Positions 55,041-64,000 of a stretch of 64,000 bases of DNA are shown piece after piece. Location: NCBI GenBank assembly GCA_963854835.1, contig OY978530.1, forward strand, positions 41,086,251 through 41,150,250, in the 5' to 3' direction. This DNA comes from Megamerina dolium. Taxonomy: Eukaryota; Arthropoda; Insecta; Diptera; Megamerinidae. A model generated the notes under the pieces. It worked only from the letters and a program-made list of their open reading frames with translations. It was not told the DNA's origin and made no database searches. The position numbers and the translations under genes are program-made. Within the stretch, counting starts at the first letter, position 1. Each line of letters starts with the position of its first letter.

Positions 55041-56205
55041 AATTAATTAAGAATATATGTATATCTTTATAAGAAAAACTAACTAAATGAGTGGTATAGT
55101 AGATATAGTAATTATAATATATATAGTAGATGCAAGTGATCTATTATTGAATAAGAATCTGGTAATTCCCCTACAAACACAAGAGAGCAGCAGTATGTCC
55201 ACAAGAATCCAAAATCAACTCATACATTAAAATTGCGAGATATGCAAACGCAGCAATATTAACAGCTTTAACAACAGTAACAACCAAGAGAGGGATGACA
55301 CAAAACTATCCTTGAGGTCAAATATACCCAGAGCAGAAAACAAATCAGGCCCAGTGCAGCGAGTACCAATTAAAAACTTACAAAACAATAAAATTTACAA
55401 CAAATAACTTTGGCGTACCTAGACAGCGTGACAATAATAGCTATGAGATATCAACAATAACTAATAGCTAATATTGAGACATCAACAATGCAACCAAAAC
55501 CGAATGAAATATTTCAGCTACTGTATTTATCAGTGGCAATGGATTTTGATCCACGTCAGAAGAAAATGATAAACAATAGAACCAAAATTACATATTCATT
55601 ATTGCTCCAATTATTGAGCACTTACACCAGGAGTACAGAGTTTCACATCGACAATATTGCTTAGCAGTGCGGTACACATAAAATCCACTTTGCAAGCTAT
55701 TGTTCATACCATTCCTATACAAAAAAAAATCTGTCGAATCAAACCATTGGACGCATTAGACACCAGCATCAACCCACAAGCACACCAAACCAACTTTCCA
55801 CAATAATTATCCAGATAACGATTCCATGACAAAACATCCATAAGATAATCTAAATGTAAATAATCTCGCTCTAATTGCCGAAACAAAAATCAAACCTTGA
55901 TAAAGGAGAAGTTACTGCTTGCATCACTAGAATTCAACAACAAAATCTGCAACAAAACCATTAAAAAAAAGCTAAGTACAGCAGACAACAACTAGCAGGA
56001 AACTCATAGTCATCATCGGCACCACAATCACCGAATTACCAGTAACCATATATGTAAATAATACTTCGTATTTTATTCCTAATAGTATCATACATTTTTA
56101 ATTGTGCTAAATTTTACAAAATAAGCATAATTTTAACTTCTTCGTAATAAAAAAAAAATTATTATTTCATAATGATAATTTTTTCTTCCTGAGAGAAGGG
56201 AGGGA
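55041..56205 (+). mobile_element. Gypsy II 3' internal region, plus-strand copy, with polypurine tract
   Basis: The reverse complement matches 29973-30773 and 31773-31870 of gypsy II. The RTE that interrupts gypsy II is absent here, which gives the empty site. It ends with GAGAGAAGGGAGGGA (56191-56205), the polypurine tract. No protein-coding gene is seen in it. Confidence 0.72.
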
Positions 56206-56537
56206 TGTTGCGAACCAAAATATGAAATATGCACATATGCATATTTTGCCTCGCGACATATTTCTCGAAATTGGGAAATATGTCGCGTTTTACGTTCAAC
56301 GTTTAACGCAGTACAGGACCTGAATCTAGTGTGTATTTGCTTCTTTGGGTTCAAATGGACAAGAAATCCTACGAATCATTAGTGTTGTGTACTGACATTC
56401 CACAATTATAAATAATATTAGTATGGATTGTGTATATCACAACTTTGAGCAACGTTGGTATGTAGTTCCCAATTTCGGGAAATATGTCGCGAGGCAAAAT
56501 ATGCATATGTGCATATTTCATATTTTGGCTCGCAACA
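56206..56537. mobile_element. Rearranged gypsy II LTR, leader and gag start between inverted LTR pieces
   Basis: 56206 to about 56276 is the LTR start (TGTTGCGAACC, plus orientation). 56287-56382 is leader plus the first codons of gag (ATG 56355, MDKKSYESLV). 56383-56537 is an internally deleted LTR in the reverse orientation, beginning exactly at its terminus TGTTGTGTAC and ending GCTCGCAACA. An LTR end is thus joined directly to gag. Confidence 0.7.
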
Positions 56538-56542
56538 CTTCA

Positions 56543-56646
56543 AATACTGTCCAAATTTAAGACGCACAACAGTAATGGAAGAGAAGCTCGGCCAATGAGC
56601 TCTTTGGGGCTTTAAGTGCCACATAATTATTTTATTTTTATATACA
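56543..56646 (+). mobile_element. SINE-tail fragment
   Basis: Nearly identical to 7687-7790, from AATACTGTCC through AAGCTCGGCCAATGAG to a T/A-rich end. It abuts gypsy II LTR on the left and truncated gypsy IV LTR on the right. Confidence 0.6.
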
Positions 56647-56977
56647 GCAACAATTTATTTAATAATCTCTATGTACAATCAACTCTGCTTACAGTCAACT
56701 ATTTACAATAACACTTAAATGTACTTGCAACTTTTGCCTCTGTATCGATGTTTCTGCAATCACGTTCGGGATCAAATTGATTCTCACTTCTCAACACTGG
56801 CTCTATTTATACTCTGTTGGCAACACCCCAGAATCTTCCTTTATCGAGATTCTTCTCCTTCTTTCTCGTTGGCTTGTTCTGGTTATTGCTTATTTCTTTT
56901 TGTTGACATTCGTTTCGATGCTGCCAATAGTGTCAGTCACAATAGTGATGAGTAACCAACTATCGATACTCGTTACA
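56647..56977 (-). repeat. Gypsy IV 3' LTR (truncated)
   Basis: The right edge CGTTACA (56971-56977) is the complement of the LTR start TGTAACG. The body matches 59793-60090 and the complement of 62703-63035. About 100 bases of the far end are missing. Confidence 0.83.
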
Positions 56978-57015
56978 CTGCCCTCCTCTTAACCTTGTTC
57001 GTCCCGAACAAGTTT

Positions 57016-57723
57016 TTATACTTCCCCTCGATATGGCGCAAGTCGCTCAAAGTGCACTACTTTAAACTTTGCTCTTTTGTTCCAGGCACGCTGAATACGA
57101 TACAATACGTCATTTATCTTTGCTATAATCTCATATGGTCCTTCCCAATGAGTCTGTAGTTCAGGGGACAGGCCTTTCTTTCGTTGTGGATTATGAAGCA
57201 TTACAAGCTCTCCTTCATAGAACCCTTTTGAATTTGCTTTCAAGTCATACCTGGCCTTCATCTTATCGCTTATCATCTGCGACCGCTCTCTGATGAACTG
57301 ATGTACTTCATCCAACTGTTCCCGCTTTTCGCTAGTATAATCACCTTCGGTTGCTTTCGTTGGTGTTACGACCCCAAATTTTAAATCAGCTGGCAGTTTT
57401 AACTCGTTTCCAAAAATTGCCATTGTCGGTGTAGTAGCCGTCGTATCATGTTGTGCGCATCGATATTCCATGAGGAACATTGGTATATGTACATCCCATC
57501 GATGTAACTCCATCGGTACACCAAAACCAGTAATCCAATGGTTGACGAATACATCCGCAACTGTACTAGCTTCTTGATGTGGAATGGGGTATACTTCAGG
57601 CCATTTACTGAAGTAATCTATAACCACCAGAACATACTTGTTTCCTGCGTTGCTTATTGGGAATGGCCCAGCTATTTCCATAGCAATTCGCTCAAATGGA
57701 GCACCCACGGTGTATTGGTGCAT
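57016..57723 (-). pseudogene. Gypsy IV integrase, internally deleted
   Basis: The 235-codon frame starts in the core with the first Asp region (FERIAMEIAGPFPISNAGNK, where the usual Asp reads Glu in AMEIAG) and VVIDYFSKWPEVYPIP, EASTVADVFVNHW. It then jumps from GVPMELH to RWDVHIPMFL, so that the second Asp and the catalytic Glu are deleted. The C-terminal part (MLHNPQRKKGLSPELQ, WEGPYEIIAKI, FKVVHFERLAPY) is intact and resembles 2375-2674. It is non-functional. The ORF being open across the deletion suggests an in-frame loss. Confidence 0.82.
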
Positions 57724-58342
57724 CTTACCTCGACTTTTCTTAGTGGATTTAATATTCGCACCGGTACTATTCCATTTTCTTTAGGTTCCACTAACGTTCT
57801 ACCAAGTATGATGTTTTTATTTTGTATTTTTTTATCTGCTCCCACTAATCGCAACTTGCCTGTCCCATCATCCACATTCATCTGTGCCCAAATCCCCGCT
57901 TCTGATTTTGCTGGAACCTCTTGGCGTTGACATGCCAGTACTCGTTTGATATTACCACTACGCTTGTAACCGATGTTCAATGGTAACTCGACATTTGCAT
58001 AGCGTAGTATCCGTTGATTTAAATCTAACGTAAACCTATTGTCAATCATAAAATCAACACCAATTATTACATCATCGATGATGTCGGCCACAGTGAATTC
58101 ATGTTTCCAATAGATACTCGTTTCTTTATCTTACCCAGAATTTGTGCATCCTCACCCGTTGCTGTACGTAATTTTATTCCCACTACATGCTCAAACCTCT
58201 TTACCAAATCGCTCTTGATTATAGAATGTGATGCACCAGTATCCAGGGTTAACATGAATTCCATATTGTCCAATTTTTCATCAATAGTCAAGCTGCTTGG
58301 CACACGCTGTATTTGTGAAATGTGAATGATGGGGCAACCCAC
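57672..58342 (-). pseudogene. Gypsy IV protease
   Basis: The minus-strand frame 58342-58067 has the retropepsin active site MLTLDTGASHSIIKSDL and the flap-side HVVGIKLRTATGED. The frame 58091-57672 continues with DDVIIGVDFMIDNRFTLDL, the IIG(V/M)DF motif after the active site, and a linker toward RT. A frameshift separates them near 58080. Instead of RT the sequence then passes directly to integrase near 57725. Confidence 0.8.
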
Positions 58343-58431
58343 TGTTGGAGTCAGTTCACGCCCCGCTGAACTGACTCGATTTAGTTTAACGATGGATTTG
58401 TGTTAGTGGAGCGATCGCTATCCACCTTATT

Positions 58432-59694
58432 CTAGTTCTTTTGTCTTCCTGGAGAATTGGATCTTGATCGCTTTCGCCGTAGACGACAGTCACGCGCCAT
58501 GTGTCCTGGCTTGTCACAAATAAAGCACTTACCAGTCAATTTGTTTTCGCGTCGACCTGTATTTCTTCCTTCAGGGTGGACTACGGACTTACCTGCCTGA
58601 CACACTGCTTCAACCAGATCTGCTGTTTCTGTTTCTAGTTGGCGTACACGTGGCACTGGTCGACACATCAAACTGGCGGCTTCAAACGTCAAGGGTGACA
58701 TGATTAGGGCACGCTTTGTCTCTCCATCACGAATGCCATCTATGAATGCCTATATTTTCATTTTTTCGACGAACTCTTCCGAATGACCGGAGAACGCAAG
58801 ATGACATAAGCGATCAATTTCAGAAGCGAATTCCTGAAGGCTCACGTTACTCCGTTGCACACGCGGTCTTAACTCTACTCGATGAAATTGACTCTTGTAT
58901 TCATTTCCATATTTCCGCTGGAGTGTGTCCATCAGTGATTGGTAGCTACCACGATCTTTCTCTGGAATCATCTGTAACACTTCGGAAGCATTATCTTTTA
59001 ATGCGACTATTAAAGCAGCAGTCTTGTCGCTATCATCCCATTGATTCTTCGAAGCTGTTGTCTCGAATTGAAGCTTAAAGATACTGAAAGGCGTGCTACC
59101 GTCAAATGTTGGTGGCTTTAGTTTAATTGTAGTTGATTCTCTTATCACTCATGTGGTTGCTCCAATTATTTTTATTTTATTAAGTTCGCGCTCTAATTTC
59201 TCAAGCTTTTCTTCCAAGTCATCATGTCTGTCTACATGTTCCTTCAGCTTATCAAATAGCTCATCCACATGTTCTTTCAGCTCAGTGACTTTGTCATTAA
59301 TAGCTCCGGAAATTTCGTGAAATCTAATCTCAATTCCCTTTTGTAGTTTTTCGATGACATGTCCTTGGCGAGCCGAATGTTCTTGAAGCTTGGAGTCAAT
59401 TGTTTACTGGAATTCTCCCATAATGTTTTCTTGGGGAGACGCATTTTCTTGTAACTGTTGTTGTTGCTGCAGCATCATGGTTTTCATGAAATCCATGAGT
59501 TGACCACTAGAATCTATCTTGCTCTCTTCTTCAGCGTGCACAACTGCATGTATCTCGGCTTCCTCAAAGAACTCATGTTCTTCTACATTAATATTCTTAG
59601 CCTCCATGGCTTGCCTTAGCTTTACCAGCAGTTCTGCTTTTGTACCTGATGACGAAAGATTCATCTCCACTTTTAGTTGGTCAACTTTCACCAT
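58432..59694 (-). pseudogene. Gypsy IV gag with SAP-like N-terminus and zinc knuckle
   Basis: The frame 59694-59404 begins MVKVDQLKVEMNLSSSGTKA and continues ELLVKLRQAM, a SAP-like helix-extended-helix motif, with Gln runs later. The frame 59148-58750 carries a capsid-like region (PPTFDGSTPFSIFKLQFETT, KDNASEVLQMIPEKDRGSYQ). The frame 58701-58432 has a CX2CX4HX4C knuckle CFICDKPGHMARDC followed by a basic SR-rich end. Frameshifts lie near 59400, 59160 and 58745. The plus-strand copy at 63166 lets the order be confirmed. SAP domains bind DNA in other proteins; the role in gag is unknown. Confidence 0.82.
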
Positions 59695-59720
59695 TTTTAC
59701 AGAATACCACTTCTGACACG

Positions 59721-60090
59721 TTTTTATTCTGTGAGCGTTTATTTCTATTTGAATTACGTTGTTCGATCACTGGATTCTGTTACTGATAACAACAATTTAT
59801 TTAATAATATCTATCAACTCTGCTTACAATCAACTATTTATGATAACACTTAATTGTACTTGCAACTATTGCCTCTGTATCGATGTTTTCGCAATCACGT
59901 TCGGGATCAAATTGATTGTCACTTGTCAACACTGGCTCTATTTATACTCTGTTGGCAACACCCCAGAATCTTCCTTTATCGAGATTCTTCTCTTTCTTTC
60001 TCGTTGGCTTGTTCTGGTTATTGCTTATTTCTTTTTGTTGACATTCGTTTCGATGCTTCCAATAGTGTCAGTCACAATAGTGATGAGTAA
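59721..60090 (-). repeat. Gypsy IV 5' LTR (truncated)
   Basis: It matches the LTR at 62703-63136 in reverse. The outer ~20 bases including the terminal TGTAACG are replaced at 60091 by unrelated DNA, and a small deletion has fused the inner end to the primer site (TTCTGACACG instead of TTCTGACACCA). Confidence 0.8.
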
Positions 60091-60812
60091 ATAAGCAAAT
60101 TCGGAAAATGAATTTTTTTCTTTTTCATTTTCCAAGACAACGAGATTGTTGCCGGGAACGTACTTTATTGACCTCGGATCGGTGATTCAGTGTAAGTTGC
60201 AAAAAAAATTTTTTTCTCACTTTTTTAGAAAAAAAAACTTCAAACGTGTTTTTCTGAAAACCAATTTTTCGAAGTCTGTGAACACGCAAAATCTACTCGA
60301 CCGATTCTTTTCAAATTCGAAACATACTTTCTTGGTATAAAATGCCTCCCCCTCCCGTTACTTATATTTTTCTATTTTCATATTAAGGCAGTTTGTCACC
60401 TAAAAAATAGCGGAAAATTTAGCGCGAAATCTCGTTTTTACTTAAATAGGCCACGAAATGTTGAAAAACGTAAATGATAACTCAACAGCGACAGGAGGGT
60501 GAGAATTAACTCATAGTTTAAGTAAATTTAACAACATTTTTGATTTCAGATAATTCTACGCCGAGTTATCGTGTTTACCGAACAACGTATTTTTCAAAAG
60601 ACGTTTTGGGAAATGCTCTGTCACCGGTTTATTTTTCAATATTCAATTACGAAAATTTAACTAATTATTCTCTAGATGATGCTTTATAATTAAAAAAAAG
60701 TTTGAATAAATTTGCTTAAGCTATATCTCCGTAAAAAATCAGAGAAAAAAAGTGTTTTTTATTTCAAATTATCCCTTACTCCCCCCTTAAGCGTTTTAAT
60801 TCTTTTAGCGTT
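60091..60812. other. Unclassified AT-rich interval
   Basis: No gene recognised. It contains poly-A/T blocks and a phrase TTAAGGCAGTTTGTCACC near 60384 that resembles a TTAA-bordered terminal repeat, though I could not find a convincing partner. Near 60780 lies CCCCCCTTAAG, vaguely similar to the MITE end at 4176. Confidence 0.4.
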
Positions 60813-61130
60813 TCAGGCGGGGTCGGGCAGAATATCGTCTGATATAATAGTGTATCCAAGGAACTCTACACTTGTCGTCATAAAGAGCGTTTTTCCCAGG
60901 TTTACTCTAAAATTTGATTCGGACGACCTTGCAAAGATTGCATCAATATTCCTAAAATGCTCATCCTGATCCCTTCTATGTAATCGTAGCATAATTCTCC
61001 AACGCATTCTTTCAACACGTCATCAATCATGTTTTAAAAGGTTGCTAGTGCATTCTTCAATGCAAAAAGAAGTCTCCAAAATTCGTATTTGCCATTCATT
61101 CAGCAGATCAAGCCATCTGCGATGCAGCAC
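60813..61130 (-). pseudogene. Gypsy RT thumb-region fragment
   Basis: A short minus-strand frame shows EHFRNIDAIFARSSESNFRV and VNLGKTLFM, then VEFLGYTII, the segment that follows the YxDD motif in Ty3/gypsy RT (K.xF...xxFLG). The bases on the high side (61020-61130) have weak further similarity in a broken frame. It does not match gypsy I-III and may be a fifth family or the missing RT region of gypsy IV. Confidence 0.6.
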
Positions 61131-61363
61131 CTTAAGAATTTTCATTTATGTTACTGGAGGGTGTTTGGTGAATCGCTGTACTTTTTTTGTTAATTTTTCA
61201 TTTATTTTTGAAGTAAAACTTCTTATGCGGCAGTGTCGCAAATGGAATCTGAAATTTTTGAAGCACATTTCGTTACATGAGTCGGAAGGAACATATAGCA
61301 TAAAGAAAGGGAGAATGAGAAGAAAACAACGTATGCACAACGATATAAAACAATATATCATGT
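61131..61363. other. No assignable feature
   Basis: A plus-strand open frame covers much of this interval, basic near its end (KKGRMRRKQRMHND), but it shows no known motif and I do not call it. Confidence 0.3.
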
Positions 61364-62702
61364 TGCCAGGAGTTTAAAAATAAAAAAAGCTAGATCGGCC
61401 AAATAGAAACGCTAAAAACGCTAAATGGGCCAAAAAGTGGTTAAATATTGCCAGCCTTTTCAACATTTCATAAACAGTTTATATTGTATTTTAACATGTT
61501 TGTAATTTCAACAATCGAATCATACATCATATATGAGAAAATACTTTCATAAAAGTATTAATTAATAAATATGATTACAAACATTAAGTCAAACCCCTTC
61601 GTTTTAACAACTAAATAACATGTGAATTTAGAAAAGGACAGCGGCAGACTATTTCAACATTTTACAAAACCAGCTTATTGCCGAAAAATGTTTAATTATA
61701 TTATTCCATAGTGGACTATATCCCACATGTAACTATTTCATCTTTATCAGATGTATTGGATGAACTACTGTTTAAATATCACGAGAGTCTAACATTCATA
61801 TGAGCCTGTAATTGAAACAAATATTCTGCGCAACACAGCTGGCTATTTAACAGAAGAGAATAATAATGGCGGCAAATATGTTGGACCTAATTAATGGATA
61901 ATTCTCATAAAAAAAATCTCTTCGCTTTGTAACACAGCGTTGCACTGAATTTATACAATATCTTACATTGTATGTATGGAGGATTATCCTTAAAGAAGAT
62001 AGTTTGAAAATAAGAAAGGGCTAGAAAAAGCCACGAAGCTAACTGATAAATGCAAAAAGGATAGATCTAGCCTCAAAAAGGCTAAACTGGCAACACTTAT
62101 AAAAACGATTAATGCGCATATTATGCGAAAGCACACGGACGACAGAATATTAAGGTTGCGTCCATCTTTTACCTCTAATCGGTTCCCAGTAAATTTGACA
62201 GAATTTGACGTCATAGTATATCCAAGAGTTGAATTATTCATAATATAATTATAGTATAATTATCAAAGGCAATTCGAGAAAGGAATTTCAATGCTCTGAT
62301 TTTGAAATAAGTGTATAGAAGAAAGTCAAAAGACAGCTTTGTGAAATCTATCAAAGTAAAAATTTCGAATATATTTTATCAATATATCGAATATATTTTA
62401 TCAAACCCTCTTTTCGATTATTACTAATTCCATTTTCATCAACTTATAAATATTTATTTAAATATTACAATAATTAAAATAATCAAAACTTTTCTTCAAG
62501 CCCATTGTTTTTCTTAAAATTTTTTTTTTAAAAAACTCAATTTTGCACTCAACCAGAGGGTTGATAATTTTAACACTACCTGTATAGATTTTGACATTCC
62601 TCTTTCATTGATATTTTGACACTACCTAAACATGCTTTGGCATATGCTGTGAATAATATGCCAACAAATTCTACGATTGCCTTACTTAGTTAATTATAAT
62701 AT
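61364..62702 (+). repeat. Unclassified repeat R, copy 2, with an internal insertion
   Basis: 61364-61417 (TGTTGCCAGGAG, GATCGGCCAAATAGAAA) matches 1505-1551. 62128-62702 matches 1551-2030. The 710 bases between, with no gene seen, therefore look like an insertion between AAATAGAAA and GCACACGG. A further AT-rich segment (about 62380-62560) is also extra. The repeat is cut at 62702 by the gypsy IV LTR. Confidence 0.6.
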
Positions 62703-63136
62703 TGTAACGAGTATCGATAGTTGGTTACTCATCACTATTGTGACTGACACTATTGGCACGAAACGAATGTCAACAAAAAGAAATAAGCAATAACCAGAAC
62801 AAGCCAACGAGAAAGAAGGAGAAGAATCTCGATAAAGGAAGATTCTGGGGTGTTGCCAACAGAGTATAAATAGAGCCAGTGTTGAGAAGTGACAATCAAA
62901 CGAATTCCGATCGTGACTGCGCAAACATCTATACAGAGGCAAAAGTTGCTAGTACATTGAAGTGTTATTGTAAATAGTTGATTATAAACAGTGTTGATTG
63001 TAAATAGAGTTTATTAAATAAATTGTTGCTCTATATAGTTGTATAAAATAAGTGTTGCAGTGATTATTAACAGAATCCAGTGATCGAACAAGGTAACTCA
63101 AATAGAATTAAACGTTCACAGAATACAAACGTAACA
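62703..63136 (+). repeat. Gypsy IV 5' LTR, complete
   Basis: It starts TGTAACGAGT and ends ACGTAACA, 434 bases. TATAAATA at 62869-62876 is a likely promoter, about 30 bases before the probable start in CCAGTGTTGAG. AATAAA occurs near 63015. Confidence 0.88.
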
Positions 63137-63138
63137 AT

Positions 63139-63158
63139 TGGTGTCAGAAGTGGGATTC
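63139..63158 (+). promoter_or_regulatory. Gypsy IV primer-binding site, tRNA-Leu type
   Basis: TGGTGTCAGAAGTGGGATTC lies two bases after the LTR. It is the reverse complement of the 3' end of insect tRNA-Leu with CCA, as I recall that tRNA. Confidence 0.82.
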
Positions 63159-63165
63159 TGTAAAG

Positions 63166-64000
63166 ATGGTGAAAATTGACCAACTAAAAGTGGACCAGCT
63201 TAAAAAGCTGTTGGTAGATATGAATCTATCGTCATCAGGTGCAAAGGCGGAACTGCTGGTGAGGCTGAGGCAAGCTATGGAGGCTAAGGGAATTAATGTA
63301 GAAAAACATGAGTTCTTCGGGAAAGCCGATATACAAGCAGTTGTGCACGCTGAGGAAGAGAGCAAAATAGATTCGAGTGGTCAACTCATGGAATTCATGA
63401 AAACCATGATGCAACAACAGCTACAAGAAAATGCGTCTCGCATTGACTCCAAGTTTCAAGAACATTCGGCTGAATTGCGTATGAAAATTCAAGAAGGTTC
63501 GTCTCGCCAAGAAAGCGTCATGGAAGAGTTCCAGAAGACAATTAACTACAAATTCAAGAAATTTCTGGGGCTAGTAATGAGAAAGTTGCAGAACTAAAAC
63601 AACATGTAGATGAAATTTCCGGAGCCGTTAAGTTCGAGAAATTACAGCACGATCTCAATCAACTAAAAATAAATGGACCAGCCACATCAGTGATTCGAGA
63701 TTCAAGCACAATTAAACTAAAGCCACCAACATTTGACGGAAGCACGCCATTCAATATCTTCAAGCTTCAATTCGAGACAACAGCTTCGAAGAATCAATGG
63801 GATGATAGCGACAAGACTGCTGCTTTAATAGTCGCATTAAAAGGTAATGCTTCGGAGGTGTTACAGATGATTCCAGAGAAAGATCGTGGTAGCTATCAGT
63901 CACTGATGGACACACTCCAGCGAAAATATGGAAATGAATACAAGAGTCAATTACATCGGGTGGAATTGAGATCGCGAGTGCAACGGAGTATTGAGAGCCT
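63166..64000 (+). CDS. Gypsy IV gag (SAP-like N-terminus), frameshifted, partial
   Basis: ATG 63166 lies eight bases after the primer site. The first frame (to 63597) begins MVKIDQLKVDQLKKLL, carries the SAP-like MNLSSSGAKAELLVRLRQAM and a coiled-coil-prone region with repeated SRIDSKFQEHSAE/SRQESVMEEF phrases. A frameshift near 63575 moves the frame; the next frame reads through VAELKQHVDEISGAVKF and PPTFDGSTPFNIFKLQFETT to the window edge, matching 58750-59148. The protein would assemble particles. The zinc knuckle lies beyond the window. Confidence 0.83.

Larger units (their letters stand above)
56647..60090 (-). mobile_element. Gypsy IV deletion derivative lacking RT
   Basis: A minus-strand element: 5' LTR 60090-59721 (outer end truncated), degraded primer site about 59720-59700, gag 59694-58432, protease 58342-57730, integrase 57723-57016, polypurine tract 56990-56978, 3' LTR 56977-56647 (its distal ~100 bases replaced by the SINE tail). 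RT and RNase H are deleted between protease and integrase. Confidence 0.85.
62703..64000 (+). mobile_element. Gypsy IV, plus-strand copy (5' LTR, primer site, gag), runs off the window
   Basis: An intact LTR, primer site and gag start are present in order; the element continues past 64000, so its completeness is unknown. Confidence 0.88.

Noticed and set aside
61042..61377. Plus-strand ORF of 111 codons
   Set aside because: It overlaps the antisense RT fragment and the start of repeat R and shows no domain.

Overview
This window looks like a transposable-element graveyard from a higher insect, most likely a dipteran. That rests on the families present: BEL/Pao with an env-like gene, 17.6/297-type Ty3/gypsy elements primed by tRNA-Ser, an env-bearing errantivirus, an RTE-like LINE, a LOA/I-type LINE, pogo, ITmD37E and mariner. 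A tephritid-like fly is plausible but is not shown by the sequence. I found no host protein-coding gene, rRNA, genuine tRNA gene or CRISPR array. Nearly every block over 300 bases is TE-derived.

Layout. 1-2945 holds remnants of LTR-element 3' ends, an unclassified repeat and the tail of a gypsy element ('gypsy IV'). 2946-10192 is one half of a tandem segmental duplication whose second half is 10193-27586. Each half carries AT-rich unknown coding strips with a 0.63-0.66 kb TTAA-flanked MITE, the 5' half of an RTE LINE, a piece of gypsy LTR, and a decayed minus-strand 17.6-like element ('gypsy I'). The second half is split by a nearly intact BEL/Pao retroelement (15058-24359) with 5-bp target-site duplications, almost identical LTRs, gag-pol and env. 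Gypsy I ends in an LTR at 28283-29321, after which the interrupted RTE briefly resumes.

29491-36488 is another minus-strand 17.6-like element ('gypsy II'), itself hit by a minus-strand RTE fragment, two TA microsatellites and a tRNA-headed SINE. 36489-42540 is a third minus-strand gypsy ('gypsy III'), broken by a deleted mariner (TA duplication) and a 5'-truncated RTE (14-bp duplication). 42541-48061 is a plus-strand errantivirus lacking its 5' end, followed by a TA-rich microsatellite, pogo, ITmD37E and LOA/I LINE remnants. 53395-56537 is heavily rearranged gypsy I/II material with inversions and an autointegration-like joint. 56543-60090 is a SINE-tail fragment and a gypsy IV deletion derivative. 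60091-62702 holds unclassified DNA and the second copy of the repeat seen near the left edge. 62703-64000 is the 5' end of a plus-strand gypsy IV with LTR, tRNA-Leu primer site and gag.

The nesting gives a relative order: the RTE was entered by gypsy I (GACG on both sides), the composite was tandemly duplicated, and BEL then entered the right half. The mixture of old, broken, nested elements from many families, with four gypsy families mainly on the minus strand, resembles a heterochromatic piRNA-cluster-type locus. That is inference and needs small-RNA data.
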